DNA of 64,000 nucleotides, from assembly GCF_900105965.1 (NCBI RefSeq), contig NZ_FNTV01000001.1, positions 682,001-746,000 on the forward strand, given 5' to 3'. The stretch's first letter is position 1. Each line of letters starts with the position of its first letter. Below the pieces are notes generated by a model. It saw only the letters and a program-made list of their open reading frames with translations. It searched no databases and was not told the DNA's origin. The DNA comes from Arthrobacter alpinus. Lineage in GTDB: Bacteria; Actinomycetota; Actinomycetes; Actinomycetales; Micrococcaceae. Shown in pieces: positions 43,629 to 51,773 of this stretch. Both the position numbers and the translations under genes were made by a program.

Positions 43629-44891
43629 TTGGGTGTTCCCGAGGTTGGGTTGCCGCAGCGCCGTCGAGGCACGAATCTGCCCAAGATGGGTGATTACAAC
43701 CAAGCGGTCATCTTGGACTCCATCCGGCGCGCCGAAGAGGGCCTGAGTCGCGTTGAGCTGGCGGCCTCGGCCGGCCTCGCGGCGCAGACCGTTTCCAACA
43801 TTTGCCGCAGACTCCTTGACTCTGGACTCATTGTCGAAGCAGGCAAGGAAGCCTCCGGCCCGGGTAAGCCACGAACCATCTTGCGCCTGAACCCGCGTGG
43901 CATGTATGCCGTGGGGATCCATATTGATCCGGCCCTGACCAGCTATGCCCTGCTGGACGCTGTGGGCACTGTGCTGGTATCCGTCGATGAGGCCACGGAC
44001 CTCGCCGGAGACCCCGCTGAGGTTGTCGCCGCGATGGGCGCAACCGTCCGCAAAATCATCGTCGAATCCGGCGTCGACGAACAGAGAATCGCCGGAGTCG
44101 GAGTCGCTACGCCGGGACCGGTCGACGCCGCCAGCGGCACAGTGGTTGACCCGCCGCACATGCCGGGGTGGACCCGCGTCCCGTTGCGAGACATCCTGCA
44201 CGAAGCCACGGGCCTGCCCGTGGTGGTTGATAAAGACGTCACGGCCTCGGCCGTGGCCGAAGTCTGGGCCGGATCGGCCAACAGCGCCAGGAATTTCGTG
44301 TTTGTTTACATCGGCACCGGTATTGGTGCAGGGCTGGTGCTCAATGACGAAGTGGTCCGCGGATCCTCAGGCAATGTTGGAGAAATCGGCCACATCATCG
44401 CTGATCCAGATGGCCCTGACTGCGATTGTGGCCGCCGCGGATGCATCAAGGTGACCTGCATGCCTGAAACTCTGGTGGCGCAGGCCCGCGCTGCCGGGAT
44501 CCTGCCGGCCGTGGGGCCGCCGGAGGACTCTTCATTGCCTAATGACATGGCCGCATTGGCCCAGGCCGCCGCCGAAGGCAACGCGTCCGCGGTCGAAATC
44601 CTGGCGCAGTCGGCGATCAGGCTTGCCGGCGCCGCTTCGGTGCTGACGAACCTCTTGGACGTCGAGCGTGTTGTCTTTGGCGGACCATTCTGGCCGGCTC
44701 TGGCAGCAACCCACCTGAAAGCCATCCCGCCGCTGTTGGAACACCTCAGCGTCACCACGAGCGTGCATTCAGTGGATGTCATGGGGACGATCGTGTCCTC
44801 GGGCGAGGAAGCTTTTGGTGCCGCATGCTTGGTCATGGAGAAGACCTTCAGCCCCAGCGCGACCCGCCTGCTCCTGGATTCCAAGAACTAG
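43629..44891 (+). CDS. ROK family transcriptional regulator
   Basis: 420 residues. Winged helix at about 20-85 (GDYNQAVILDSIRRAEEGLSRVELAASAGL and VSNICRRLLDSGLI in sequence), then a sugar-kinase-like ROK domain with IGTGIGAGLVLND, VGEIGHI and the zinc motif CDCGRRGCIKVTC. The usual ROK ending ...GC(L/I)E is CIKV here, so the Glu after the last Cys is Lys-Val. It would sense a sugar or sugar phosphate. The start is TTG 43629 with GAGGAG 6 nt upstream; no ATG fits. No sugar transport or catabolic genes lie next to it. Confidence 0.88.
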   Translation: MGVPEVGLPQRRRGTNLPKMGDYNQAVILDSIRRAEEGLSRVELAASAGLAAQTVSNICRRLLDSGLIVEAGKEASGPGKPRTILRLNPRGMYAVGIHIDPALTSYALLDAVGTVLVSVDEATDLAGDPAEVVAAMGATVRKIIVESGVDEQRIAGVGVATPGPVDAASGTVVDPPHMPGWTRVPLRDILHEATGLPVVVDKDVTASAVAEVWAGSANSARNFVFVYIGTGIGAGLVLNDEVVRGSSGNVGEIGHIIADPDGPDCDCGRRGCIKVTCMPETLVAQARAAGILPAVGPPEDSSLPNDMAALAQAAAEGNASAVEILAQSAIRLAGAASVLTNLLDVERVVFGGPFWPALAATHLKAIPPLLEHLSVTTSVHSVDVMGTIVSSGEEAFGAACLVMEKTFSPSATRLLLDSKN

Positions 44892-44926
44892 AATCCCTCG
44901 GGTTGGGAAAACGGCACCAAAACGAC

Positions 44927-45124
44927 TTAGTCCACGGCCTCGCGGATCTCACCAAAGGGTATGGTTTCATCCGTGTGGGCTTGGACCACATGTGCGCTAA
45001 CAACCACGTGGACGCCGTGGGTTTTCTCGGCGACTGATTGCAGCATGACGGGCATGATGGTATCTACGAACGCTTCGCTTTTGCCCTGAAGATATTCTGT
45101 ATACGCGGCTGGCAACTGGGTCAT
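44927..45124 (-). CDS. Small conserved-looking protein, 65 residues
   Basis: It starts MTQLPAAYTEYLQGKSEAF and ends DETIPFGEIREAVD. The composition and codon use look like a real gene and it lies alone on the minus strand between the ROK regulator and moxR. No family recognised; predicted alpha/beta, no membrane segment. ATG 45124 lacks a near ribosome binding site (GGAGAGG is 15 nt upstream); TACAGT ends 7 nt before the ATG, so leaderless transcription is possible. GTG 45154 would add ten residues. Confidence 0.6.
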   Translation of the reverse strand: MTQLPAAYTEYLQGKSEAFVDTIMPVMLQSVAEKTHGVHVVVSAHVVQAHTDETIPFGEIREAVD

Positions 45125-45261
45125 GAACCATACTGTAGTCCTCTCCGGGGGCACTCAACAGGTATTAATGGGAAGTTGTCCCCATTGCGCCGAGCCCGTC
45201 CATCGTGTGGGCTGGTCTGTAGGATTCAAGTCTTAGCCATGCCCAGTGAAAGGCCCCGATC

Positions 45262-46284
45262 GTGTTGCCCACCAGCGTTAGCCCGCACATTGATTCCGCG
45301 CACATTGATCCCCAGGAGCTGGCCAGTGCGCAGCAAGTGGTGGCCAACATTGCGCACAGCTTTGAAAGCAAGGTGGTCGGCCAGGGGCGGCTGCGTGAAA
45401 CCTTGCTCATCTCGCTCATGACGGGCGGGCATGTGCTCCTTGAATCGGTGCCCGGACTGGCAAAGACAACGGCCGCGCAAACCCTGGCCGATTCCATCAG
45501 CGCACTTTTCCACCGCATCCAGTGCACACCGGACTTGTTGCCCAGCGACATTGTGGGAACCCAAATTTATGATGCCGCCAAGGGCGGTTTCGTCACGCAA
45601 CTTGGCCCGGTCCACGCCAACATCGTCCTGCTGGATGAGATCAACCGTTCCAGTGCCAAGACCCAATCGGCCATGTTGGAAGCCATGCAGGAACGCCAAA
45701 CCACCATTGGCGGTCAGGTTTACCGCTTGCCGCAGCCCTTCATGGTGATGGCCACCCAGAACCCGATCGAGCAGGAAGGAACGTACCAGCTGCCCGAGGC
45801 GCAGATGGACCGGTTCATGCTCAAGGACGTGCTGGACTATCCCAGTCCGGTGGAGGAAGTCGAAGTCATCCGGCGCATCGACGCCGGTGTGTTCCGCGTC
45901 GAATCCACCCCGCAGCCGGTGGCCACGCTGGACCAGGTGCGAATACTGCAGGAAACGGCCAAAAAGGTTTACCTCGACCCCTCCCTGGTGACCTACATCG
46001 TTGGGCTGGTCTACGTAACCCGGCATGCCGGAAACTATATTGATCCAAACCTGGCCAAACTCATTGAGTTTGGTGCCAGCCCCAGGGCCAGCATCGCGTT
46101 TACGCAGTCCGCGCGAGCCCTGGCGCTGTTGCGGGGACGTGACCACGTGATCCCGGAGGACATCAAGGACCTCGCGGAGCGGGTTCTGCGGCACCGCATC
46201 ATTTTGGGTTTTGAGGCCGTGGCGGAGAACATCCGGGTGGAAACGATCATTGCCGCGATCGTTGATTCCGTCCAGACTCCGTAG
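45262..46284 (+). CDS. MoxR-type AAA+ ATPase
   Basis: 340 residues. Walker A is ESVPGLAKTT, Walker B is IVLLDEINRSSAKTQ, followed by the MoxR hallmarks FMVMATQNPIEQEGTYQLPE and AQMDRFMLK; the lid domain is at about 250-335. MoxR ATPases act as chaperones, often maturing or activating VWA-domain partners, which are encoded downstream here. GTG 45262 has AAAGG 8 nt upstream. First gene of a six-gene operon with 6-nt gaps or overlaps. Confidence 0.93.
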   Translation: MLPTSVSPHIDSAHIDPQELASAQQVVANIAHSFESKVVGQGRLRETLLISLMTGGHVLLESVPGLAKTTAAQTLADSISALFHRIQCTPDLLPSDIVGTQIYDAAKGGFVTQLGPVHANIVLLDEINRSSAKTQSAMLEAMQERQTTIGGQVYRLPQPFMVMATQNPIEQEGTYQLPEAQMDRFMLKDVLDYPSPVEEVEVIRRIDAGVFRVESTPQPVATLDQVRILQETAKKVYLDPSLVTYIVGLVYVTRHAGNYIDPNLAKLIEFGASPRASIAFTQSARALALLRGRDHVIPEDIKDLAERVLRHRIILGFEAVAENIRVETIIAAIVDSVQTP

Positions 46285-46290
46285 GCGCCC

Positions 46291-47172
46291 ATGGGCAGCT
46301 TGCTGATGGCCGTCAAGTCCAAGATGTACATCTTTACCCACCGCCGGGCCCGAGGAATGCTCGACGGCGAATACGCATCGGTTTTTCGCGGCCGCAGTCT
46401 GGACTTCGACGACCTGCGTAACTATGTCCCCGGCGACGAGGTCAGGGACATCGATTGGAAAGCCACGGCACGGACCGGCACGCCACTTATCAAGCGCTAT
46501 GTTGCCACCCGCCGCCAGCAACTCTTGATAGTTGCCGACACTGGCCGTAATTTGGCAGCCACCGCACGGGGCGGTGAACTCAAGAAGGACATTGCCGTCA
46601 TGGCCGTGGGGGTGCTTGGTTCACTCACCATCCGTCACGGAGACTCGGTGGCCCTTGTCCACGGTGCTGGAGAAAGCACGGTGGCCTTGCCTGCCAAGGG
46701 CACCGAAACCCACCTGGAAAGCATCCTGCGCTGCCTCGATGCCGCCTCCCTGGCCTCGGGCCCGAGCAGGCTCATTGACCGGCTGGAGTACGTTGCGGCA
46801 CACTACCGTCAGCGCATGCTCCTGGTGGTGATCGCCGATGAACTCGTTGCCGATGAACCTTTGGCCAAGGTGATGCGCCGGCTCAGCGCGCAGCATGAAA
46901 TCCTGTGGGTCCAGATCGCCGACGCCATCCTTGCAGGCCCCGAAGCAGTGGCGGGCAACGGCCTTGACGTGGCTGGCCTGGAGCCGCTTCTGCTCCTGCT
47001 TGATTCCGAAACGGAGTTGGCGCGCGGCTATGCCGAGGCCGAAGCTGACCGGGCCAGGGGTGTGGAAAACCTCTTGAAGAACTGTGGCATCGCCACAACC
47101 AGCATCGGTGCCACCGGCGAGGTCATGACCCAGATCTTTGCACTGTTGGAGAGGCACCGCCGTGCCCACTGA
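46291..47172 (+). CDS. DUF58 domain protein
   Basis: 293 residues. It has the DUF58 signature GRSLDFDDLRNYVPGDEVRD-IDWKATART (about residues 34-62), then a VWA-like Rossmann half (LLIVADTGRNL) with incomplete metal site. No membrane segment is present, unlike many DUF58 proteins. Always found with MoxR and VWA proteins; thought to act as adaptor or substrate of MoxR. Starts 6 nt after moxR and overlaps the next gene by 11 nt. Confidence 0.9.
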   Translation: MGSLLMAVKSKMYIFTHRRARGMLDGEYASVFRGRSLDFDDLRNYVPGDEVRDIDWKATARTGTPLIKRYVATRRQQLLIVADTGRNLAATARGGELKKDIAVMAVGVLGSLTIRHGDSVALVHGAGESTVALPAKGTETHLESILRCLDAASLASGPSRLIDRLEYVAAHYRQRMLLVVIADELVADEPLAKVMRRLSAQHEILWVQIADAILAGPEAVAGNGLDVAGLEPLLLLLDSETELARGYAEAEADRARGVENLLKNCGIATTSIGATGEVMTQIFALLERHRRAH

Positions 47173-47632
47173 CGGAACGTTTTATGCCCCCGTGGGCTAC
47201 TCGGCATGGTGGCCGCTGGCAGGAGCAGCAATCCTGGTGCTCTGCCTTGGTTGGTGTGCGTGGATCTGGATCTCCACCAGGGCTCAGCCCAGCGCCGACG
47301 TGCCTGGCTTTATCGCCCCACGGAACGCCGAGACGGTGCGGAGGAAGTATCTGATGTTGATCAGCTCCATTGAACAACGGCACAGCACCGGGGCACTGAC
47401 CGGTCGGGCTGCCCACCTTGAATTGAGCTTGGCCGTGCGCACCTTCGTTCACGAAATGACAGGGGTGAAAGCCCAGCGAATGACATTGAAGCAATTGCGT
47501 GATCATCAGCTGCCCCTGGTCGCCGACGCCGTGGAACAGTTTTACCCGGGGGAGTTCGCAGCCTATTCCGAACAGCCGAGCGTTGCCGCGTCGGCCCAGG
47601 CTGCCGGAAGTGTGGTGAGCTCGTGGCGTTGA
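47162..47632 (+). CDS. Membrane-anchored protein of the MoxR/VWA operon
   Basis: 156 residues with one membrane helix (about 16-38, PLAGAAILVLCLGWCAWIWI), then a cytosolic helical domain (KYLMLISSIEQRHSTGAL, AVRTFVHEMTG, LRDHQLPLVADAVEQFYPGEF). It takes the place of the DUF4381 protein in Gram-negative MoxR/Bat operons, with the same layout of one helix plus a small helical domain, but I cannot confirm homology. GTG 47162 follows GGAGAGG by 7 nt; overlaps DUF58 upstream and VWA downstream. Confidence 0.82.
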   Translation: MPTDGTFYAPVGYSAWWPLAGAAILVLCLGWCAWIWISTRAQPSADVPGFIAPRNAETVRRKYLMLISSIEQRHSTGALTGRAAHLELSLAVRTFVHEMTGVKAQRMTLKQLRDHQLPLVADAVEQFYPGEFAAYSEQPSVAASAQAAGSVVSSWR

Positions 47633-48609
47633 CCTACTGGTGGTTGCTGCCGCTGGGCGCGGTGGGGCTCGCCGTCGTCGTCGTGTTCTTCTGGCGTCGG
47701 CGAGCAGACGGTGCACGGCTGATTCCTGTAGCCCATGCGGACCGCCTGACGGCGCTGCCCGCCTATCAAAAGGCCGTGCGACAACGCCGGAGCTGGCTGC
47801 TGGCCGCGCTCGCCGCCGTTGTGGTTCTGGCCTTGTCATTGATGACCGCCGCGGCACGTCCCGTGACCGAAAGGACCAGCATTCCGGAACGGCTCAACCG
47901 GGACATCATGCTGTGTTTGGATGTTTCCGGCTCCATGCTGGACACGGACGAGGCCATCGTCACGGTCTTCTCCAAGCTGGTGGGAAACTTCAAGGGCGAA
48001 CGGATTGGCCTGACTATTTTTGATTCCAGCGCCGTGACGGTCTTTCCCTTGACGGATGACTATGAGTTTGTCGCCGAGGAACTCAAGACGGCGCAAAAGG
48101 CCCTGGGGCTGGACGCGGACAGCTTTGAATACTTCGCAGGCACCTATGAGAGGCCGGGCTCCTCGCTTATCGGTGATGGGCTTGCCAGCTGCGTCCAAGG
48201 GTTTCCGGCAACGGGTCAGGACGAACAACGCTCCCGGTCCATCATCTTGGCCACCGACAACATGTTGGCGGGCAAGCCCATCTTCACGCTGGCCCAGGCC
48301 TCGGACTTGACCGCCAAGGCCAAGATTCGCGTCTACGCGCTCAACCCCAATGACTTTGGCCAAAGCACCCTTTTTGGTGCTGCGGCCGAGAACCTGAAAA
48401 AAGCAGCCACCACAACAGGTGGTGCCTACTACCCACTGGAATCAGAATCCACGGTGGCTTCCATTGTGGACAAGGTCCAGGCCACCGAAGCGGCCACCCT
48501 GAAAGGTGCACCACAAAAAACGGTGCTTGACCATCCCGCCTGGCCCTTGGGACTGGCCCTGGCCTCACTGCTGGTGCTCGGGGTAGCGCTCTGGAGGTTG
48601 CGCCGATGA
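47623..48609 (+). CDS. VWA domain membrane protein with intact metal site (BatA-like)
   Basis: 328 residues. Membrane helices at about 5-24, 58-77 and near the C-terminus (306-325) frame a VWA domain (about 92-290). The MIDAS motif D-x-S-x-S is present as LCLDVSGSML, with the Thr/Asp residues in ILATDNML. This is the BatA arrangement, with the VWA domain outside or periplasm-like facing. It likely binds divalent metal and a protein ligand under control of the MoxR ATPase. Starts inside the previous gene (10-nt overlap); ATGA overlap to the next. Confidence 0.9.
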   Translation: MALTYWWLLPLGAVGLAVVVVFFWRRRADGARLIPVAHADRLTALPAYQKAVRQRRSWLLAALAAVVVLALSLMTAAARPVTERTSIPERLNRDIMLCLDVSGSMLDTDEAIVTVFSKLVGNFKGERIGLTIFDSSAVTVFPLTDDYEFVAEELKTAQKALGLDADSFEYFAGTYERPGSSLIGDGLASCVQGFPATGQDEQRSRSIILATDNMLAGKPIFTLAQASDLTAKAKIRVYALNPNDFGQSTLFGAAAENLKKAATTTGGAYYPLESESTVASIVDKVQATEAATLKGAPQKTVLDHPAWPLGLALASLLVLGVALWRLRR

Positions 48610-49610
48610 CCTTCCTCCCGATCCTGACGCCCTGGCTCTTTTGGACCCTGAGCCTGCTGCTGATCGCCGCCGCCGCTTATCTGTTGGTCAAGGGACGCAG
48701 TGCCGCGCGATGGCGATACGCGCTGGTGGTTCTTCTTGTGGTTTTGGCTGGTGCCCGGCCTGGCTTTGCAGGTGCGCCCGCGCCAGTGGCCAGCACAGAC
48801 CTCAACGTTTTCTTTGTTGTTGACATGACCCCCAGCTCCGCGGCCGAGGACTTCAACGGTGCAGCGCCACGCCTTGAGGGCATGAAGGCCGACATCTTGG
48901 CCCTGGCCAATGAGTTTGCCGGCGCCCGGTTCTCCCTCATCAGCTTCGACAGCAAAGCCAAAGTGGTACTGCCGCTCACCAGCGATGCCACAGCATTGGC
49001 GACCCTCACCGAAATTCTTACGCCCAGCTCAGCCCTCGTGTCCCAGGGCAGCAGCATTAGCGTTGCCAACAAACTCCTGGCCCAGCGTCTGGCAGCAGCC
49101 CGGACCTCCCACCCGGAACGGCCGCGGCTGGTGTACTACCTCGGAGACGGTGAGCAAACTGCGGCCGCCAGCCCCGAACCGTTTACCGCCACCGCCAAGC
49201 TCACCGACGGAGGCGCCGTGCTCGGTTACGGGACCACGGACGGGGGAAAGATGCGTGACTACACCTTCGGCTCCGACAAGCCTGGAGCTTATATTCCTGA
49301 CAAGGCCAATGACTTCAAGCCGGCCCTTTCCGTGATCGATGAGCCGGCCCTGCAGACCATTGCCGGCGCGCTCAAGGTGCCCTACGTTCACCGGACGTCC
49401 ACTGAGGGTCTCGGCTCTGCCCTGAGCAAGGCCGCACCCACCGCGGCATCCACGGCCGAATCCCCTGCTGGAATGGACAACGGCGCCGGCCGCTGGGAGA
49501 TCTACTGGTTGCTGGCACTGGCAGCGTTCGGCATCCTGCTCTGGGAAGTTGGCGATCTCACGCGCTCGTGGCGTGCGCTGCAGCGCCCCGCAATGAGAGG
49601 GAAACCATGA
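48606..49610 (+). CDS. Second VWA-like membrane protein, degenerate metal site (BatB-like)
   Basis: 334 residues with helices at about 10-27, 36-55 and 298-316 around a VWA fold (about 64-280). The MIDAS position reads FFVVDMTPSS, so the first Ser is Thr and the spacing is kept; metal binding may be changed. VYYLGDGEQT is the later strand with Asp. Paired with the intact VWA protein upstream, as BatA and BatB are. Overlaps both neighbours by 4 nt. Confidence 0.87.
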   Translation: MTFLPILTPWLFWTLSLLLIAAAAYLLVKGRSAARWRYALVVLLVVLAGARPGFAGAPAPVASTDLNVFFVVDMTPSSAAEDFNGAAPRLEGMKADILALANEFAGARFSLISFDSKAKVVLPLTSDATALATLTEILTPSSALVSQGSSISVANKLLAQRLAAARTSHPERPRLVYYLGDGEQTAAASPEPFTATAKLTDGGAVLGYGTTDGGKMRDYTFGSDKPGAYIPDKANDFKPALSVIDEPALQTIAGALKVPYVHRTSTEGLGSALSKAAPTAASTAESPAGMDNGAGRWEIYWLLALAAFGILLWEVGDLTRSWRALQRPAMRGKP

Positions 49611-50362
49611 GCGTCAAGGCCGCAGAGGCCCCCACACTCGAACCACAAGACCGCAGGTTGCGACGGCGGCGGAGGCTTGCGCTGACGTCGGCACCCGTAA
49701 TGCTCGTTGCCTTGGTGGTGGCCGTGAAGCTGTTGACTCTGCCAATTTCTGCAGGTCAGGCAACCACGGCCTATGCGGCTGGCCAGGCTGATGGCACGGT
49801 GCGGGCGGGGCAGGCAATGGGTGTGCTGAACCTGGTTGAGCGTTACAAAGCCCATTTCGCACTGGGAGACGGCCACGTTCTGCGCGGCGATTTTGATGCT
49901 GCCCGGACAGAATTTGCGCGTGCGCTGGACCTCGTGCCGCAGGGGGAGTCCTGCAAAGTTCGCGTCAACCTCATCCTCAGCCTGGAGAAGCTGGGCGAGG
50001 CTAAAGAAAAAGCCGGAGACCCGGCGTCGGCCGCAGACCTCTTTGACCAGGGTGAGGCGATCATTGCCCAGGCTCCGCGCGATTGCTTCACGCCCAACAG
50101 CGAGAACAACCAAGATGGCGAAGGGCAGGCCCTGAACGACGCCAAGGAGCGGCTGACGCAGAAACAAGAGGGCGGCAAAGCCGACGACGACCAGGAACCC
50201 GCGGACAGCGGCAGCTCCAGCCCCGCCGAGGAACCACCGGCGAGCCAGCTCGAGCAACTTCAGAAGAGCGGCCAACAAGCCCAAAAGGAACGCAGCAAGA
50301 GTGAGAAGCTGAAGGAAGACTACGCCGATTCAGAGCCGGAACAGTTTGCTAAACCCTGGTAG
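49607..50362 (+). CDS. TPR-containing membrane-anchored protein, end of the MoxR/VWA operon
   Basis: 251 residues. A basic N-terminus (RRLRRRRRLALTS) and one membrane helix (about 35-55) are followed by one or two TPR-like repeats (HFALGDGHVLRGDFDAARTE onward, about 75-150) and a long Glu/Gln/Ser/Asp-rich tail ending QFAKPW. It corresponds in place to the TPR protein BatC/BatE. Overlaps the upstream gene by ATGA. A GC hairpin follows the stop. Confidence 0.85.
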   Translation: MSVKAAEAPTLEPQDRRLRRRRRLALTSAPVMLVALVVAVKLLTLPISAGQATTAYAAGQADGTVRAGQAMGVLNLVERYKAHFALGDGHVLRGDFDAARTEFARALDLVPQGESCKVRVNLILSLEKLGEAKEKAGDPASAADLFDQGEAIIAQAPRDCFTPNSENNQDGEGQALNDAKERLTQKQEGGKADDDQEPADSGSSSPAEEPPASQLEQLQKSGQQAQKERSKSEKLKEDYADSEPEQFAKPW

Positions 50363-50366
50363 GTAC

Positions 50367-50381
50367 CGCGCGAAACGCGCG
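50367..50381 (+). terminator. Short GC hairpin after the MoxR/VWA operon
   Basis: CGCGCG-AAA-CGCGCG, 5 nt after the stop; no T run. Weak candidate. Confidence 0.4.
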
Positions 50382-50404
50382 CAATATTCGGCTTGAGGGT
50401 ATAT

Positions 50405-50694
50405 TCGGCACCTCAAATCGAATGGATGTTTCGAAACATTGCGTTACGTAGCGCCATAATTCGGTGCCGACTTTGTGTTGCGGGGGCGAAGTGCGTAATG
50501 TAGGCGGCACGTTACTTCTTCAACGTGTGTCAGCGACCCTTGGACCATTCGAGGGTGTGGGTGCCCCCATGTGGGCCTGACATTTGCTGGCGGAACGCTT
50601 TCGTGACCTCGTTGCACCTGGTGCAGCGTTTGGCCATGCGCCCGCCCCCTTTTACGAAAAAAATTGGTCAGGTCCCTGATCGTGTTCTAGACAC
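50405..50694 (+). promoter_or_regulatory. Highly structured leader region before metF
   Basis: This 375-bp gap (50363-50737) has no gene. It contains TCGGCACC (50405-50412) / GGTGCCGA (50463-50470) enclosing two palindromes, ATGTTTCGAAACAT (50426-50439) and GCGTTACGTAGCGC (50441-50454, one mismatch). Then TGTCAG (50528-50533) / CTGACA (50577-50582) encloses ACCCT/AGGGT and TGGG/CCCA stems as a three-way junction. Last come GGTCAGG-TC-CCTGATC (50664-50679) and TCGTGT/ACACGA (50678-50694). It does not fit SAM-I, SAM-II, SAM-IV, SAH or cobalamin consensus as I know them. It could be a methionine-related riboswitch or an operator array. Confidence 0.45.
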
Positions 50695-50737
50695 GAGAGG
50701 CGGCACGGGCCAACCCCATCCTCAAGGACCTAAGCAA

Positions 50738-51715
50738 ATGTCTCCTCCGAGCCTTAACCGGGCATCGGCGCCGCTGACACATAGCGCGCCGACCGCCCTC
50801 TCCTATGAATTGTTCCCACCCAAGAACCAGGCCGCCGAGGCTGCCCTGTGGAACACGATCAGGGAGTTGGAATCCACCAACCCCGACTACGTGTCTGTCA
50901 CTTATGGTGCCAACGGGAGTAATCGTGACACGGCGGTAGAGCTGTTGAACCGGCTCCTGACTGAAACTTCGCTGCTCCCGCTGGCCCACCTGACGTGCGT
51001 AGGCAATACGGCCGATGAATTGGCCGAGATTATTTCCGAGCTGTTGGACCACGGTGTCCGGGGAATCCTCGCCCTTCGCGGCGATCTTCCCAAGGATGCT
51101 CCGTCCCAGCCGCGGCCCGGATCCCTCAACTACGCTGCGGACCTGATCGAACTGATTCGCCGAGTGGAACAGCGCCGTTCGGCTCTGCTCTGCGCAGGCA
51201 AGGTAGCCATTGGTGTAGCCGCCTACCCGGCCCAGCATCCTGAATCGCCCTCCGTGGAACACGATGTTGAGGTCCTGCTGGCTAAGCAAAACGCCGGAGC
51301 TGACTTTGCCATCACCCAGGTCTTCTTCCATGCCGACCAATACAAGGACCTGGTGGTTCGGGCCCGGCGCGCCGGAGTGATCATCCCGATCATCCCGGGG
51401 GTCATGCCACTCACCTCGCTGCGGCGAGTCAAGCGTCTGGGCGACATCACAGGTGTTGCGCCGTCGACCTCCCTGCTGGATGCGCTGGGCCGAGCCGACG
51501 ACGCCGCCGAAAGCCGCCGCATAGGTGTGGCGGCCACGGTGGACCTTGCCCGGGCCGCACTGGACGCCGGAGCGCCCGGCATTCACCTCTACACCTTCAA
51601 CGAACATGCTGCGGCCCTGGAGGTCCTGGATAAACTCCAGCTGCTTCGACCGGGCCGCCCACCCGTGGCGCCCCGCGCAGCACCAACAGATTCGGCACGG
51701 TTAGTCCGAGCCTAA
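50738..51715 (+). CDS. metF: Methylenetetrahydrofolate reductase
   Basis: 325 residues, TIM-barrel flavoenzyme family. LSYELFPPKNQAAEAALW with the N-terminal Glu, VTYGANGSNRD, LRGDLPKD, and AGADFAITQVFF with PGVMPL follow the family. Reduces methylene-THF to methyl-THF, the methyl donor for MetE next door. I chose ATG 50738 (MSPPSLNRASAPL) with AAGGA 9 nt upstream; readings further upstream run through the structured leader. metE begins 58 nt after the stop. Confidence 0.95.
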   Translation: MSPPSLNRASAPLTHSAPTALSYELFPPKNQAAEAALWNTIRELESTNPDYVSVTYGANGSNRDTAVELLNRLLTETSLLPLAHLTCVGNTADELAEIISELLDHGVRGILALRGDLPKDAPSQPRPGSLNYAADLIELIRRVEQRRSALLCAGKVAIGVAAYPAQHPESPSVEHDVEVLLAKQNAGADFAITQVFFHADQYKDLVVRARRAGVIIPIIPGVMPLTSLRRVKRLGDITGVAPSTSLLDALGRADDAAESRRIGVAATVDLARAALDAGAPGIHLYTFNEHAAALEVLDKLQLLRPGRPPVAPRAAPTDSARLVRA

Positions 51716-51773
51716 GCAAGTAGCTTTCCCAAAAACTTCCATCATTTTTGCACTTCACAGTTAAGGAATTTCC

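Noticed and set aside
45226..46521. 431-codon minus-strand frame over moxR
   Set aside because: moxR on the plus strand has all AAA+ motifs; the opposite frame has none.
50363..50737. SAM-I, SAM-II, SAM-IV, SAH or cobalamin riboswitch before metF
   Set aside because: None of the conserved cores that I know for these classes can be found in order, so I list it only as an unassigned structured leader.
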